A stretch of DNA of 64,000 nucleotides, taken from assembly GCA_035499295.1 (NCBI GenBank), contig DATJZG010000016.1, positions 62,001 to 126,000 of the forward strand, read 5' to 3'. The notes under the pieces are model-generated. The model did no database searches. It was not told where the DNA came from and worked only from the letters and a program-made list of their open reading frames with translations. Made by a program: the position numbers and the translations under genes. Of this stretch, positions 25,819 to 34,651 are shown one piece after another. Numbering within the stretch: position 1 is the stretch's first letter; every line of letters begins with the position of its first letter. This DNA comes from DATJZG01 sp035499295 (GTDB lineage: Bacteria > Myxococcota > Myxococcia > Myxococcales > Anaeromyxobacteraceae).

Positions 25819-27194
25819 AACAGGCGGTCGAGAGCCTCGCCGACCGTCTCCACCCCGATGAGCTCGAGCCCGTCCGGAATCTCGGCGTGGCGCGCGTTCG
25901 CATGGGGGACGAGGGCGCGGCGGAACCCGAGGCGGGCGGCCTCGCCCAGGCGGGCCTCGACCTGCGCCACCGCTCGCACCTCGCCGGCGAGCCCCACCTC
26001 GCCGAGCACCAGGGTCCTCGCCTCGAGCGCCCGGTTGCGGAAGGAGGAGGCGAGCGCCGCCACCGTCGCCAGGTCCGCCGCCGTGTCGTCGAGGGTGAGC
26101 CCCCCGGCGACGTTCACGAAGAGGTCGCAGCCGACGATGTCCATCCCCACCTTCTTCTCGAGCACGGCCGCGAGCAGCGCCACCCGTGCGGGGTCGAGGC
26201 CCAAGGCGGTGCGCCGCGCCGTCCCGTAGCCGCTCGGGGCGACGAGCGCCTGCACCTCCACGAGGAGGGTCCGGGTCCCGGAGAGGGCGGCGGCGACGGC
26301 GCTGCCCGCGGCATTCTCCGGGCGCTCCGCCAGGAACAGGGCGGAGGGGTTCGGGACCTCGGCGAGGCCGCCCGCCTTCATCTCGAAGACGCCGATCTCG
26401 CTCGCCGAGCCGAACCGGTTCTTGTGGGCCCGGAGCACCCGGTACGGGTGAGCCCCGCCGCCCTCGAAGTAGAGGACGGTGTCGACCATGTGCTCGAGGA
26501 CGCGCGGGCCCGCGATGGCGCCGTCCTTGGTGACGTGGCCGACGAGGAAGACCGGCGTCTCGGCAGTCTTGGCGTAGCCCATGAGGCGGGCCGCCACCTC
26601 GCGGATCTGGGTCACCGTTCCCGGGGCGGAGGCGAGCTCGGGCAGGTACTGCGTCTGGATGGAGTCCACCGCCAGCACCGCGGGCTCGAGCGCCTCGGCG
26701 GCGAGGAGGACGCGGGACGCGTCGGTCTCGGCGAGGACGTGCAGGTTCTCGCTCGTCACCCCGAGCCGGTCGGCGCGGAGCTTCACCTGGCGCGCCGACT
26801 CCTCGCCGGAGACGTAGAGCACCGGGGCGCCCGGGCGGGCGCGGGCGAGCCGGTCGAGCGCGGTGAGCAGGAGGGTGCTCTTCCCGATCCCCGGATCGCC
26901 CCCGAGGAGCGCGAGCATCCCCGGGACCACCCCGCCTCCGAGGACGCGGTCGAGCTCGCCGATCCCGGTGCGGAGCCGCTCGTCCTCGCTCGCCGCCACC
27001 TGCCGGAGCGGGACGGGGCGGGAGGCGCCGGCGGGCGGCGGCCGCCGCGACGGCGAGCGGGCGTCGGGCAAGGCCTCCTCGTGAAGGGTGTTCCACCGCT
27101 GGCAGGAGGGGCACTGGCCGAGCCACTTCGGCGAGGAGTGGCCGCACTCCGCGCAGGCGAAGACCGTTCGAGGCCGGGCGGCGGGGCGTCCCAC
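25815..27194 (-). CDS. radA: DNA repair protein RadA/Sms
   Basis: The protein of 459 residues helps process recombination intermediates. In order: four-cysteine zinc finger C14-x2-C17, C28-x2-C31 with KWLGQCPSC; RecA-like ATPase with Walker A GGDPGIGKST (about 98-107); KNRFG motif (KNRFGSASEIGVFE); and a C-terminal Lon-protease-like domain with FVNVAGGLTLDD. The start is taken as GTG 27194 because the zinc finger follows in frame; no strong ribosome-binding site is seen, so a nearby alternative is possible. It ends 4 bp inside the PilZ gene. Confidence 0.95.
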   Translation of the reverse strand: MGRPAARPRTVFACAECGHSSPKWLGQCPSCQRWNTLHEEALPDARSPSRRPPPAGASRPVPLRQVAASEDERLRTGIGELDRVLGGGVVPGMLALLGGDPGIGKSTLLLTALDRLARARPGAPVLYVSGEESARQVKLRADRLGVTSENLHVLAETDASRVLLAAEALEPAVLAVDSIQTQYLPELASAPGTVTQIREVAARLMGYAKTAETPVFLVGHVTKDGAIAGPRVLEHMVDTVLYFEGGGAHPYRVLRAHKNRFGSASEIGVFEMKAGGLAEVPNPSALFLAERPENAAGSAVAAALSGTRTLLVEVQALVAPSGYGTARRTALGLDPARVALLAAVLEKKVGMDIVGCDLFVNVAGGLTLDDTAADLATVAALASSFRNRALEARTLVLGEVGLAGEVRAVAQVEARLGEAARLGFRRALVPHANARHAEIPDGLELIGVETVGEALDRLF

Positions 27195-27362
27195 GGGCCA
27201 CCCGTAGCATCCGCCTCTGACGAGCGGCGGGGCTGGGCGATAGGGGATTCCACGCGGAGCGCTCCCTGTCCGCGAGGGTGGGAGCCGGTTTCGCGCGCCC
27301 GGAGCGCGAAGCCTTGAAGGAACGACACTTCGGGGATAGGTTACGCCCCTACTCGCCTTTCT

Positions 27363-27381
27363 CGCTGCGGGATTCGCAGCG
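27363..27381 (+). promoter_or_regulatory. Hairpin in the leader of the Ser/Cys-rich lipoprotein gene
   Basis: The arms CGCTGCG (27363-27369) and CGCAGCG (27375-27381) form a perfect 7-bp stem with loop GGATT. It ends about 9 bases before the AGGAG ribosome-binding site of the lipoprotein gene. It may affect mRNA stability or translation. No family is recognised. Confidence 0.3.
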
Positions 27382-27401
27382 CCTTTGCTCAGGAGTGACG
27401 C

Positions 27402-27809
27402 ATGAGTAAACGTCTCTTCGGTCTTGCCGCGGTCGCCGTGCTCGCATTCGTTGCCACCGGTTGTGGGGGAAGCTCGAGCTCCTCGTCGACGACCGTCGGG
27501 AGCTGCAACATCTCCAGCTCGGGGATCTGTGCGCAATACTCCCTGACCAACGTGTCGTCGTCCGACCAGACCGCCGTGAGCACCGTCTGCACCGGCGCCG
27601 GCGGCACCTACGGGCACGGGTGCTCCGGGAGCTTCGTCTCCGGCTCGTGCAGCGTGACGGGCGCGGCGCTTTCGGGATCGCAGGGCTTCCAGTTGCCGGC
27701 GGACCTCGCGAGCACGACCTTCACCGTCGACTTCAGCTCGAGCCTCTACACCGCCGCCCAGGCCCAGGGGGCGTGCACGGAGCTCGGCGGCACCTGGTCG
27801 AACGGCTAG
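27402..27809 (+). CDS. Small Ser/Cys-rich lipoprotein
   Basis: The 135-residue protein has signal MSKRLFGLAAVAVLAFVATGC with lipobox VATGC. A glycine-serine linker (GGSSSSSST) follows, then a domain with five further Cys (SCNISS, GIC, TVC, HGC, ACT) and two repeated themes: a short Cys-start/Gly-rich unit, and TAAQAQGACTELGGTW. Such a Cys arrangement can give disulfides in a surface protein. It has its own leader hairpin and terminator, so it looks like an independent transcript. No function is known. Confidence 0.7.
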   Translation: MSKRLFGLAAVAVLAFVATGCGGSSSSSSTTVGSCNISSSGICAQYSLTNVSSSDQTAVSTVCTGAGGTYGHGCSGSFVSGSCSVTGAALSGSQGFQLPADLASTTFTVDFSSSLYTAAQAQGACTELGGTWSNG

Positions 27810-27832
27810 CCGAGCGTCGGCCTGACGCATTC

Positions 27833-27866
27833 GGGGCCGCCCGCCGCCGTTTCGGCGGGCGGCCCC
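27833..27866 (+). terminator. Strong intrinsic-type terminator hairpin
   Basis: A perfect 14-bp stem, GGGGCCGCCCGCCG (27833-27846) and CGGCGGGCGGCCCC (27853-27866), surrounds the 6-base loop CCGTTT. It lies 23 bases after the lipoprotein stop and before bioB. There is no T-run but stability is very high. Confidence 0.8.
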
Positions 27867-27961
27867 TGTCCTGTCCGCCGGCCGATCGCGTTAAGGCAGC
27901 CGTAAACCGAACGGCCGAGGTGGGTTGACGACCGCGCCCGCGCGAGTATCCTCTCGCGACC

Positions 27962-29044
27962 ATGTGTGAGACCCGCGCGAGCCTGCCCCCCGACGTCGAG
28001 CCCATCTCCGCCGCCGAGGCCCGGCGCCTCATCCACCACACCTCCGGTCCCGAGCTCGAGGCGCTGCTCGACCGGGCCGCCCGGGTCCGCCGTGCGGTCC
28101 ACGGGAGCGAGGTGAGCCTGTGCGGGATCACGAACGCCAAGAGCGGCCAGTGCCCGGAGGACTGCGGCTTCTGCTCCCAGTCGGCTCGCTTCAAGGAGGC
28201 CGATGCTCCGGTCTACGGGCTCATCTCCGCCGAGGAGATGCTCGAGCAGGCGAAGGCGGCCGAGGCGGCGGGGGCCCGCGAGTTCTCCATCGTCTGCTCC
28301 GGCACGCGCGTCTCCCGGGAGAAGGAGCTATCCGAGATCGAGGAGGCGGTGAGGCGCATCAAGGCCGAGACCACCCTCGAGCCCTGCGCCTCGCTCGGGC
28401 TCATGCGCAGGCCCGACCTGGAGCGGCTACAGAAGGCCGGACTCATGCACTACCACCACAACCTGGAGACCTCCCCGAGCCACTTCGACCAGGTGTGCTC
28501 CACCCACTCCTTCCAGGAGCAGATCGACACCATCCGGATGGCGAAGGGGCTCGGCCTCAAGCTCTGCACCGGGGGGATCCTGGGGATGGGCGAGACGCCC
28601 GAGCAGCGCATCGAGCTCGCCGAGGTGCTCCGCGACCTCGACGTCGACTGCATCCCCATCAACTTCCTGAACCCCCGACCGGGCACGCCCATGGCGCACC
28701 TCAAGGCCATCACCGCCGAGGAGTGCCTGGCGGCGGTGGCGGTCTTCCGCCTCATGATGCCCACCGCCCACATCTTCGTGATGGGCGGGCGCGAGGTGAA
28801 CCTGAAGGAGAAGCAGGACCTCATCTTCCGGGCGGGCGCGAACGGCACCATGGTCGGCAACTACCTCACCAGCGCCGGCAAGACGCCGGCCCAGGTGATC
28901 GAGATGATCGAGGGGCAGGGGATGGCGGTGAAGCCGACCCCGGACGCGGGGCGCTGGGCCTTCCACGGCCAGGCGCCCTCGGAGACGCGCTGGAACCGCC
29001 GCGCCGCAGAGCCGGGCCGGCGCTCCCTGCCCGTCCTCCGCTAG
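27962..29044 (+). CDS. bioB: Biotin synthase
   Basis: The protein of 360 residues inserts sulfur into dethiobiotin. It is a radical SAM enzyme with the cluster motif CPEDCGFC (Cys64, 68, 71) and the usual NGTMVGNYLTSAG and FMPTAHIF-type segments (here LMMPTAHIFVMGGRE). SAM-binding segments are intact. It ends with a 25-residue variable tail. The next gene, bioF, begins at the base after the stop codon, so the two form an operon. Confidence 0.97.
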   Translation: MCETRASLPPDVEPISAAEARRLIHHTSGPELEALLDRAARVRRAVHGSEVSLCGITNAKSGQCPEDCGFCSQSARFKEADAPVYGLISAEEMLEQAKAAEAAGAREFSIVCSGTRVSREKELSEIEEAVRRIKAETTLEPCASLGLMRRPDLERLQKAGLMHYHHNLETSPSHFDQVCSTHSFQEQIDTIRMAKGLGLKLCTGGILGMGETPEQRIELAEVLRDLDVDCIPINFLNPRPGTPMAHLKAITAEECLAAVAVFRLMMPTAHIFVMGGREVNLKEKQDLIFRAGANGTMVGNYLTSAGKTPAQVIEMIEGQGMAVKPTPDAGRWAFHGQAPSETRWNRRAAEPGRRSLPVLR

Positions 29045-30250
29045 ATGCCGCGCGGCGCGCTCGACTGGATCCCGGCGGAGCTCGCCGCCCTGGAGGCGAA
29101 GGGGCTCCGCCGCTCGCTCGAGCCGCTCGAGACCGGGCAGGGGCCGGTGGTGGCGGTGGGCGGCCGCCGCCTCGTCAACCTCTGCTCCAACGACTACCTC
29201 GGGCTCGCCTCCGATCCGCGCCTGAAGGAGGCGGCGGCGCGGGCGGCGGAGCGGGAGGGCGCCGGCAGCGGGGCGGCCCGGCTCGTCGCCGGGGACCTCC
29301 CGGTGCACGGGAGGCTCGAGTACCGGCTCGCCGAGATGAAGGGGACCGAGGCGGCGCTCCTCTTCTCCTCCGGCTACCACGCCAACGCCGGCGTGGTGGG
29401 GGCGCTGGTGGGGCGCGGGGACGCCGTCTTCTCCGACGAGTGGAACCACGCCTCCATCATCGACGGGTGCCAGCTCTCCCGCGCCGAGGTGGAGCGCTAC
29501 TGGCACGGAGACGTGGACGAGCTCGGGAAGCTCCTCGCCGCCTCGAAGGCGCGCCGCAAGCTCGTGGTCACCGACGCCGTCTTCGGGATGGACGGCGACG
29601 CCGCCCCCCTCGCCGACATCGTGGCCCTCTGCGAGCGCCACGGCGCCATGCTCTACCTCGACGAGGCCCACTCCACCGGGGTGCTCGGGAAGACCGGCGC
29701 CGGGCTGGCGGAGGCGACCGGGCTCACCGACCGGGTCGACGTGCTCATGGGGACCCTGGGGAAGGCGCTCGGGAGCTTCGGGGCCTTCGTCGCCGGCTCG
29801 CGGCCGCTCTGCGACTGGCTCACCAGCCGCTGCCGGACCTTCGTCTTCACCACCGCCCTGCCTCCCTCGGCCTGCGGGGCGGCCATCGCCGCCCTCGACG
29901 TGCTGCGGGAGGAGCCCGGACGTCGCCAGAGGCTGCGCGAGCTCTCCACCCGCATGAAGGACGGGCTCGAGTGGCTCGGGTTCCCGATGGAGCGCGTGGT
30001 GGCGCCCATCTTCCCGGTCGTCCTGGGGGAGGAGGAGCGGTCGCTCGCTGCTTCCCGGGCCCTGCGCGAGCGCGGCTTCTTCGTCCGCGCCATCCGCCCC
30101 CCGACGGTGCCGCGGGGGACGAGCCGCCTGCGCGTCTCGCTCACCGCCGCCCACACCGCGGAGCAGGTGGACGGCTTCCTCTCCTCGCTGCGCGACGTCC
30201 TCGAGGAGGTGGGCTTCGAGCCGGGCGCCCCCTCGGAAGGGCGCCGGTAG
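29045..30250 (+). CDS. bioF: 8-amino-7-oxononanoate synthase
   Basis: The PLP-dependent acyltransferase of 401 residues condenses pimeloyl-ACP/CoA with alanine in biotin synthesis. It belongs to the alpha-oxoamine synthase family. The PLP Lys lies in GTLGKALGSFGAFVAG, with LYLDEAHSTGVLG and WNHASIIDG upstream. Adjacent placement to bioB supports bioF over the related 2-amino-3-ketobutyrate CoA ligase. The start ATG directly follows the bioB stop. BioA and BioD are not in the window. Confidence 0.93.
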   Translation: MPRGALDWIPAELAALEAKGLRRSLEPLETGQGPVVAVGGRRLVNLCSNDYLGLASDPRLKEAAARAAEREGAGSGAARLVAGDLPVHGRLEYRLAEMKGTEAALLFSSGYHANAGVVGALVGRGDAVFSDEWNHASIIDGCQLSRAEVERYWHGDVDELGKLLAASKARRKLVVTDAVFGMDGDAAPLADIVALCERHGAMLYLDEAHSTGVLGKTGAGLAEATGLTDRVDVLMGTLGKALGSFGAFVAGSRPLCDWLTSRCRTFVFTTALPPSACGAAIAALDVLREEPGRRQRLRELSTRMKDGLEWLGFPMERVVAPIFPVVLGEEERSLAASRALRERGFFVRAIRPPTVPRGTSRLRVSLTAAHTAEQVDGFLSSLRDVLEEVGFEPGAPSEGRR

Positions 30251-30281
30251 CGCGCCCGCGCCGCCTTCCCGCGGCGAGGCT

Positions 30282-30521
30282 ATGATCCCCCTCGTGGGTC
30301 CGGGACAGCTCGGCCGCTACCTCCTCGTCGTCGGCGCGCTCCTCGCGCTCGCCGGGCTCCTCCTCGTCCTCTCCGAGCGCCTGCCCTTCCCGAGGCTCGG
30401 CCGGCTGCCGGGCGACCTGTCCTTCCAGAAGGGGGCCTTTCGCTTCTACTTCCCCCTCGCCACCTCGCTCCTCCTGAGCGCTCTCCTCACCCTCTTCCTC
30501 TGGATCGTTCGCCGTCGCTGA
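30282..30521 (+). CDS. DUF2905 small membrane protein
   Basis: The 79-residue protein has two hydrophobic helices (about 15-32 and 56-75) around the conserved DUF2905 segment LGRLPGDLSFQKGAFRFYFP. No enzymatic role is known. It follows bioF by 31 bp and may be co-transcribed; it ends 22 bp before the tail of the convergent mdcH gene. Confidence 0.85.
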   Translation: MIPLVGPGQLGRYLLVVGALLALAGLLLVLSERLPFPRLGRLPGDLSFQKGAFRFYFPLATSLLLSALLTLFLWIVRRR

Positions 30522-30543
30522 GGCGAGGCGGGCCCTTGGGACG

Positions 30544-31470
30544 CTACCGGCGGAGCGCGGACTCCGCCCAGCGCAGGACGCCCTCGCGCGAGCGGAACTC
30601 GTCGAGCGAGCGCGCCTCCGAGCCCGGGAGGATCTCCCTCGCCATCCGCGCGAGGGCGGTCCCCGGGCCGAGCTCGAGGAAGGCCTTGCAACCCATCTCC
30701 GCCGCCGCCGCGAGGCAGCGTGCCCACTCGATGCGCTCGGCGAGCTGACGGGAGAGGGTGTCGACGGCCTCCTCGCGCCGCCGCACCGGCTCCGCGCTCA
30801 CGCCGGCGAGCACCGGCACCCGGGGGTCCTCGAGGCCGGAGCGCCGGAGCGCGGCGGCGAAGGGGCCGACGGCGGCGGCGAGGAGCCGGGTGTGGGCCGG
30901 GACTCCGATGGGGAGGCGCACCACCGTTCGGGCTCCCTCCGCGGGGGCGAGGCGCTCGAGGGCCGCGAGCGCCTCCTCGCTTCCGCCCACCACGCAGTGT
31001 TCGGGGCCGTTGGCGATGGCCACCTCGGCGCCGAGCCGGGCGGCGAGCGACTCGGCGCGCGCGAGCGGGAGGCCGCGCAGGGCGAGGAGCCCGCCCCGGG
31101 TCGCGCTCGCCGCCTCCATCGCCTCGGCCCGCGCGGCCGCGAGCCGGATCGCCTCCCCGGGAGCGAGCGCGCCGGCGCAGCCGTAGGCGACGAGCTCGCC
31201 GAGGCTGTAGCCGAGGAAGAGGGAGGGGCGGGGGAGCGAGTCCTCGAGCGTCGCCCAGGAGGCGAGCTCGGCGGAGCAGACGAGCGGCTGGGCGACGCGG
31301 TTCTGGTAGAGGCCCTGGCCGCCGCGTCCGAGGAGGGCGAGCGGGTCCTCGCCGAGGGCCTCCCTCGCCCGCTCCAGCACCGCCCGCCCCGCCTCGCGCG
31401 TCAGCGAGAGGGCGAACATGGAGGCGTGCTGGTCGCCCTGGCCCGGGCACAGGACGGCGAGGCCGGTCAC
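30544..31470 (-). CDS. mdcH: Malonyl-CoA:ACP transacylase of malonate decarboxylase
   Basis: The 308-residue enzyme starts at GTG 31470. It has GQGDQ near residue 9, GYSLGELVAYG with the active serine in GYSLG, and a C-terminal MGCKAFLELGPGTALARM. It is of the malonyl/acyl transferase type, as MdcH, which loads malonyl groups onto the decarboxylase carrier MdcC during activation. It is the last gene of the operon and overlaps mdcB by 4 bp. A FabD role is less likely given the operon. Confidence 0.9.
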   Translation of the reverse strand: MTGLAVLCPGQGDQHASMFALSLTREAGRAVLERAREALGEDPLALLGRGGQGLYQNRVAQPLVCSAELASWATLEDSLPRPSLFLGYSLGELVAYGCAGALAPGEAIRLAAARAEAMEAASATRGGLLALRGLPLARAESLAARLGAEVAIANGPEHCVVGGSEEALAALERLAPAEGARTVVRLPIGVPAHTRLLAAAVGPFAAALRRSGLEDPRVPVLAGVSAEPVRRREEAVDTLSRQLAERIEWARCLAAAAEMGCKAFLELGPGTALARMAREILPGSEARSLDEFRSREGVLRWAESALRR

Positions 31471-32369
31471 GGCCGCCCCTGATCCGCCCGGCGCCGGCAG
31501 AGCCGGTGGACGAGGAGCGAGGCGGCGAGGAGGTCGGCGCTCCCTCCCGGGGAGAGGCCGCGGGCGACGAAGTCCCGGTCGATCTCGAGCAGGCGGGACT
31601 CCCACCCGGGGGAGCGGACCCCGCCCGCGCCGAGGAACCCCCGCGCCCGGGCGGTGGCGAAGCGGAGCCCCTCCGGGCCCGCCCGGTAGAGGAGGTTCGT
31701 GTCCGGCAGGGCCGCGACGAGGCTCAAGAGGCACTGGACGGCGGCGGCGGCGCGCGGCGAGCCGCGGGCGAGGCTCTCCTCGAGCGCCGGCAGGCCGACC
31801 TCGAAGACGTGTGGGAACCCCTCCGCCGCCTCGTCGCGCGCGCCCCCGGCCCCGTGACGGCGCCTCGCCAGGGAGCCGTGGCTCCCCGGCGAGGGCGGCA
31901 GCTCCGTCCGCACCGCCCGCCCGTAGCCGCGGTGGACCTCCTCCCGCAGCGCTCCCGGCCGGCACGCCTCTCCCGAGGCCTCGATCCGGGCCCCGGCCGC
32001 CGAGAGGAGCCCCAGGGTGAAGATGGCGCCCCGGTGGGTGTTCACGCCCCCCGTCGCCCCGAGCATGCGCTCCTCGGCGCCGGCGGCGAGGGACCGGAGC
32101 GCCGCGAACGGTGCTCCGCGGGCGCCCGCCCGGGCGACCTCGCGGTAGTAGCCGCGCAGGGAGAGGAGGCTCGCGAAGAAGGTGCGGGCGTCCATGTCTC
32201 GGTGCGCCCCCGGGCTCCGCGGGGTGACGAGCCCGGGCTTGGGGTGGAGGGCGAGCTCCTCGTGGAGCGAGGCCACCGCCGCGCGCCCCACGCGGGAAGC
32301 GACCTCGTCGACGGCGCCGGGCCCGGGCGCGAGGGGTGGGACCGACCTGCGCTCGCGGTCCCTCGGCAT
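31467..32369 (-). CDS. mdcB: Triphosphoribosyl-dephospho-CoA synthase
   Basis: The 300-residue protein matches the CitG/MdcB family, which builds the unusual prosthetic group of the malonate decarboxylase carrier. Signature segments are LALHPKPGLVTP, GAHRDMDARTF and GATGGVNTHRGAIFTLGLL, and a Gly/Ala-rich end. The ATG at 32369 overlaps the mdcG stop by one base (TGATG). The protein pairs with MdcG, which moves the group onto MdcC. Confidence 0.93.
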   Translation of the reverse strand: MPRDRERRSVPPLAPGPGAVDEVASRVGRAAVASLHEELALHPKPGLVTPRSPGAHRDMDARTFFASLLSLRGYYREVARAGARGAPFAALRSLAAGAEERMLGATGGVNTHRGAIFTLGLLSAAGARIEASGEACRPGALREEVHRGYGRAVRTELPPSPGSHGSLARRRHGAGGARDEAAEGFPHVFEVGLPALEESLARGSPRAAAAVQCLLSLVAALPDTNLLYRAGPEGLRFATARARGFLGAGGVRSPGWESRLLEIDRDFVARGLSPGGSADLLAASLLVHRLCRRRADQGRP

Positions 32370-33040
32370 CAGGCGGCCTCCCCGGCCGCGAGCGGGCCGA
32401 GCGCTTCCCCCCGCTCCAGGAGCGCCACCGAGCGGAGCGACTTCACGAGAACCCGGCGCGGGGATCCGAGGAGCTCGCGCCAGGAGGCGGCCCGCCCGCC
32501 GCCGAGGAGCACCTCGCCGTCGAGCCTCGGGCCCGCCCGGCCGGCGCGCTCGAGGAGGCGGAGGCCTTCCTCGAGCTCCTTGCGGGTCCGGGGGGCGAGG
32601 AGCAGGTCCACGTCCGACCCCGGCTGCAGGTAGGGCTCGCCGGAGAGGTGCTGCCAGGCGAGCGACCCGTAGACGCCGAGGGGGAGGCCGAGGGCGCTGG
32701 CGGCCGCCTCGAGCTCTCCGAGGCCCGTCCGCCAGGCGGGCGGCGCACTCTCCCTCGCCTCGGCGAGCGAGAGGGGGGGCAGGAAGGAGGCGACCACCTC
32801 GCCCGCCACGGCGAAGGCCGCGCGGCGCACCTCCGGGCCCACCCGCAGGGCGATCCCGAGCGCCACCGCTCCCTCCGGCAGGCCGGCGGCGACGCGGCAG
32901 GCGACCGCCGGTAGCCCCCGGCCGAGCCAGCCCCGGACGTCCGCGAGGAGCGCCGGGTCCGGCGGGGAGAGGAGCGCCCCGGGCCAGGAGCCGCGGAGCC
33001 ACACCCGGTCGTGGCGGGAGGGGAGGAGGCTAGCCGCCAC
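32369..33040 (-). CDS. mdcG: Phosphoribosyl-dephospho-CoA transferase (holo-ACP synthase) MdcG
   Basis: The protein of 223 residues (GTG start at 33040) attaches the 2'-(5''-triphosphoribosyl)-3'-dephospho-CoA group to MdcC. The nucleotidyltransferase signature GSLAWQHL ... GSDVDLLL sits in the C-terminal half; the N-terminal half has HDRVWL and GLPAVACRV typical of MdcG. It overlaps the mdcE end by 11 bp and mdcB by 1 bp. Order and coupling match a full malonate decarboxylase maturation set. Confidence 0.9.
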   Translation of the reverse strand: MAASLLPSRHDRVWLRGSWPGALLSPPDPALLADVRGWLGRGLPAVACRVAAGLPEGAVALGIALRVGPEVRRAAFAVAGEVVASFLPPLSLAEARESAPPAWRTGLGELEAAASALGLPLGVYGSLAWQHLSGEPYLQPGSDVDLLLAPRTRKELEEGLRLLERAGRAGPRLDGEVLLGGGRAASWRELLGSPRRVLVKSLRSVALLERGEALGPLAAGEAA

Positions 33041-33743
33041 CGCCGCGCCCCCCTCTCACCGCCTCGGCCACTCGCCGGGCGAGGAGCCTTCCGCCCCGTT
33101 CCTCTCCCCGCTCGCTCCGGCGATCGGGGCCCGCCTCGCGCCGGAGCGCCTGCGAGAGCGCGGCCGCGAGCGGCGGCTGCCAGACGGACTCGACGGCGCC
33201 GAGCCGCACGTAGTTGTCGAGGCCGGGGGCGAGGACCGGCGAGGTGCGCGAGACCTCGGCGAGCCGCTCGAGCGGGATCTTCGTCACCCGGGCCATGGCG
33301 GGGAGGTTCATCACCCACAGGCGGGCCCCCTCGACGGCGTGGACCTCGTCGCCCATGAAGCCCAACGCGAGCGCGCTGCCGCTCGAGGCCTCGCCGTAGA
33401 CGAGCGAGAGGAGCCGGTGGCCACGCTGGCGCGCCAGCTCCAGCGCCGTCGCCAGGTGGGCGAGGTAGCCGTTCAGCCCCAGGATCTCGTCCCGCAGGCT
33501 CATGCGCTGGCCGCGGGAGTCGAGGAGGGCGAGGAGGGGGCGAGCCGGGTGCCGGCGGACGACGTCGAGGACGAAGGCCGCGAGCGCGAGCGCCTCCTCC
33601 GCCCCCACCTCGAGCCCCTGCGCCGTCCCGAGGACGGCGACCTCTCCCTCCGGGGAGGCGCCGCTGCCGAGGAGGAGCGAGCCCTCCTCCCGCCCCGAGT
33701 GGCCCGCGGGGAAGAGCGAGAGGAGGAGCTCCGCCGCCGTCAT
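33030..33743 (-). CDS. mdcE: Malonate decarboxylase gamma subunit
   Basis: The protein of 237 residues is a carboxyltransferase-type decarboxylase subunit with MdcD. Conserved blocks: GEVAVLGTAQGLEVGAEEAL, LLALLDSRGQRMSLRDEILGLNGYLAHLA and GEASSGSALALGFMGDEV. The LDNYVRLGAVESVWQ segment follows the family pattern. The C-terminal 30 residues are Arg/Gly/Glu-rich. Translation start ATG 33743 overlaps the mdcD stop by 4 bp. Confidence 0.92.
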   Translation of the reverse strand: MTAAELLLSLFPAGHSGREEGSLLLGSGASPEGEVAVLGTAQGLEVGAEEALALAAFVLDVVRRHPARPLLALLDSRGQRMSLRDEILGLNGYLAHLATALELARQRGHRLLSLVYGEASSGSALALGFMGDEVHAVEGARLWVMNLPAMARVTKIPLERLAEVSRTSPVLAPGLDNYVRLGAVESVWQPPLAAALSQALRREAGPDRRSERGEERGGRLLARRVAEAVRGGRGGGG

Positions 33744-34651
33744 CGGCCGCCCCGGCGGGCGCCCGCCACCGCTCGCAGGAACTCCGGCGCCTCGAGGAGC
33801 GGCAGCGCCTCGGGACGCTCCACTCCCGCCGCCCGCCAGACCTCGGAGGCGTCGGCGGCGCCCCCGAACTCGGCGAGGCGCCGCCCGAGCTGGCGGTGCT
33901 CGCGCTCGAGCTCCTCCAGGTCGAGAGGGCGCGCCGACACCCGCAGGAGCTCCGCCGCCGCCGTCCGGAAGGCCTCGAGGTCGTCCTCGAGCAGCCGGTC
34001 GGCCTCGCCGAGGAGGTAGCGGTGCTTTCCCCCGTAGGTGCGCCACACGAGCGCCCGGTCGGAGGCGTCGAGCTCCTCCACCCCCTTCGTGGTCTCGAGG
34101 ACGTCGGGGCCGGTGATGCCGAGCCGCCCCTCCTCGCTCATGGCGACGGCATCGCAGAGGCGGGCAGCGATCCCCATCCCGCCGAAGCAGCCGAAGCCCC
34201 CGCCGACGAGGGCCACCACTGGCACCCGGGCGGCCCGCGCCGCGAGCACGGCCCGCATCACCTCGGAGACGGCCACCAGGCCGGCGTTCGCCTCCTGCAG
34301 GCGCACTCCGCCGGTGTCGAGGAGCAGAAGGACCCCGCGCGGGCGCTCCCGGACGGCGCGCTCGAGCAGGCCGACGAGCTTCGCGCCGTGCACCTCCCCG
34401 ACCCCGCCTCCCATGAACGAGCCCTCCTGGCTCGCCGCCAGGACCGGCTCGCCGAGGAGGAGCCCCGCCCCCACCACCACCCCGTCGTCGAAGGCCGCCG
34501 GGAGGTCGAGGGCCGCGAGGTGGGGGCTCGTCACCCGGTGCTCGGGCCCGAGCAGCTCCCGGAAGCTGCCTTCGTCGAGGAGCCCCGCGAGGCGCCGCCG
34601 GGCAGTCGCCTCGCGGTAGCTGTGGCGCGCCCGGATTCCGCGGTCGCTCAC
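33740..34651 (-). CDS. mdcD: Malonate decarboxylase beta subunit
   Basis: The protein of 303 residues (GTG start at 34651) is homologous to carboxyltransferase beta subunits and catalyses decarboxylation with MdcE without biotin. Motifs: SFRELLGPEHRVTSPHLAAL, VLAASQEGSFMGGGVGEVHGAK (seen in part), DTGGVRLQEANAG, and GGGFGCFGGMGIAARLCDAV. The acyl-enzyme pocket is formed with MdcE. It overlaps mdcC by 4 bp. Confidence 0.93.
   Translation of the reverse strand: MSDRGIRARHSYREATARRRLAGLLDEGSFRELLGPEHRVTSPHLAALDLPAAFDDGVVVGAGLLLGEPVLAASQEGSFMGGGVGEVHGAKLVGLLERAVRERPRGVLLLLDTGGVRLQEANAGLVAVSEVMRAVLAARAARVPVVALVGGGFGCFGGMGIAARLCDAVAMSEEGRLGITGPDVLETTKGVEELDASDRALVWRTYGGKHRYLLGEADRLLEDDLEAFRTAAAELLRVSARPLDLEELEREHRQLGRRLAEFGGAADASEVWRAAGVERPEALPLLEAPEFLRAVAGARRGGR

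Noticed and set aside
23386..27210. 1274-codon minus-strand open frame across glpK and radA
   Set aside because: It is a shadow frame of real genes on both strands; the sequence is low-complexity Arg/Gly/Pro text with no motifs, as expected in GC-rich DNA.
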